NCBI GenBank assembly: GCA_017469275.1
Contig: JAFUGT010000154.1
Location: forward strand, 1 to 64,000
Source: Lachnospiraceae bacterium
Lineage (GTDB): Bacteria; Bacillota; Clostridia; Lachnospirales; Lachnospiraceae
Reading direction: 5' to 3'
Length of the DNA stretch: 64,000 nucleotides
The position numbers and the translations under genes are program-made. Shown here piece by piece: positions 63,579-64,000 of this stretch. The notes below the pieces were generated by a model. That model made no database searches. It saw only the letters and a list, made by a program, of their open reading frames with translations, and had not been told where the DNA came from. Numbering within the stretch: position 1 is the stretch's first letter; each line of letters starts with the position of its first letter.

Positions 63579-64000
63579 ATGGAAAAAATAGCGAGTTTTA
63601 CAGTTAATCATCTTAATCTGCTTCCCGGAGTATATGTTTCAAGAAAGGATCATGTAGGAAGTGAAGTGATAACAACCTTTGATCTTAGAATGACAAGACC
63701 AAACTATGAGCCGGTAATGAATACTGCCGAGGTACATACATTAGAACATTTGGGAGCCACTTTTTTGCGCAATCATCCTGTTTATAAGGATAAGACAATA
63801 TATTTTGGACCTATGGGGTGCAGAACCGGCTTTTATATGGTTTTGGCCGGTGATTATGAATCAAAGGATGTAATAGATATTGTAAAAGAAATGTATGAAT
63901 TTATGAAGGACTTTGAAGGAGATGTTCCGGGAGCCTGTGCAAGAGATTGTGGTAATTATCTTGACATGAATCTTCCTATGGCCCGTTATGTGGCGGCAAA
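63579..64000 (+). CDS. luxS: S-ribosylhomocysteine lyase LuxS (3' end outside window)
   Basis: The first 140 codons are present and the frame runs off the right edge. LuxS marks are the metal-binding HTLEHLGATFLRN (His, His), GPMGCRTGFY with the catalytic Cys, and DCGNY near the cut end. The enzyme splits S-ribosylhomocysteine into homocysteine and the precursor of autoinducer 2. This returns homocysteine to the methionine cycle, linking to metY earlier in the window. AAGGAAAGGA precedes ATG 63579. It lies 35 bp after the histidine kinase gene. Confidence 0.96.
   Translation, partial: MEKIASFTVNHLNLLPGVYVSRKDHVGSEVITTFDLRMTRPNYEPVMNTAEVHTLEHLGATFLRNHPVYKDKTIYFGPMGCRTGFYMVLAGDYESKDVIDIVKEMYEFMKDFEGDVPGACARDCGNYLDMNLPMARYVAA

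Overview
The window reads as chromosome of a low-GC Gram-positive anaerobe, most likely a member of the Lachnospiraceae. Signs are AT-rich intergenic DNA, AGGAGG-type ribosome binding sites, canonical sigma-A promoters (TTGACA/17/TATAAT), lysine-rich secreted proteins with BspA-type leucine-rich repeats and DUF6273 domains, heterodimeric ABC exporters of the type with one degenerate ATP site, luxS, and an IscR-like Rrf2 regulator beside cysK and metY. Genus is a guess. No tRNA, rRNA, CRISPR array, intact phage or transposase gene was seen. Nearly all genes are on the + strand.

Layout. 1-2.7 kb: tail of an Ig-like surface protein, a membrane-anchored surface protein, an Ldh-type oxidoreductase and a small membrane protein. 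2.9-9.3 kb: first surface island, a DUF3846 protein and an XRE regulator (-) facing four secreted or membrane proteins (PPC-like, SLH-like, a membrane protein, BspA LRR). 9.4-12.2 kb (-): a signalling cassette of LytTR-FHA fusion, zinc-ribbon FHA protein and transmembrane Ser/Thr kinase. 12.4-16.2 kb: heterodimeric ABC exporter. 16.5-28.9 kb: core metabolism with a sulfur theme: ThrH, LysR regulator, CysK, Rrf2 regulator, MetY, rhodanese-TtcA fusion, enolase, TrpB2, thioredoxin reductase, DUF1846. 29.2-37.8 kb: second surface island, an XRE regulator (-) facing six secreted or membrane proteins, bracketed by two near-identical terminators. 38-41.5 kb: accessory patch with a DUF4160 pair, a 2'-5' RNA ligase-like gene and decayed pieces of that gene and of an ATPase. 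41.5-54.6 kb: membrane protein, GH43 glycosidase, acyltransferase, L,D-transpeptidase, hybrid histidine kinase, REC-GGDEF protein and a second ABC exporter. 54.8-64 kb: PnuC, CAP-domain protein, zinc-ribbon/TPM membrane pair, methyltransferase, a sigma-factor-like protein without region 4, a two-component system and the start of luxS.

How the parts fit. The sulfur genes probably form a small regulon: candidate CCTA-N9-TAGGAAT operators lie just downstream of the cysK and metY promoters and a related site overlaps the -10 of the Rrf2 gene itself. The two surface islands share one plan, a minus-strand XRE gene facing a secreted-protein run across duplicated palindromes. The most unusual items are: a two-copy structured hairpin element ahead of thrH and the rhodanese-TtcA gene, a repeated TTTGACAC element ahead of trxB, plsC and a methyltransferase gene, the kinase/FHA/LytTR-FHA cassette, terminator hairpins for the LRR gene embedded in the opposing kinase gene, the truncated sigma-like protein, and the gene debris that brackets the second surface island. 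All assignments come from reading the sequence; no database search was run.
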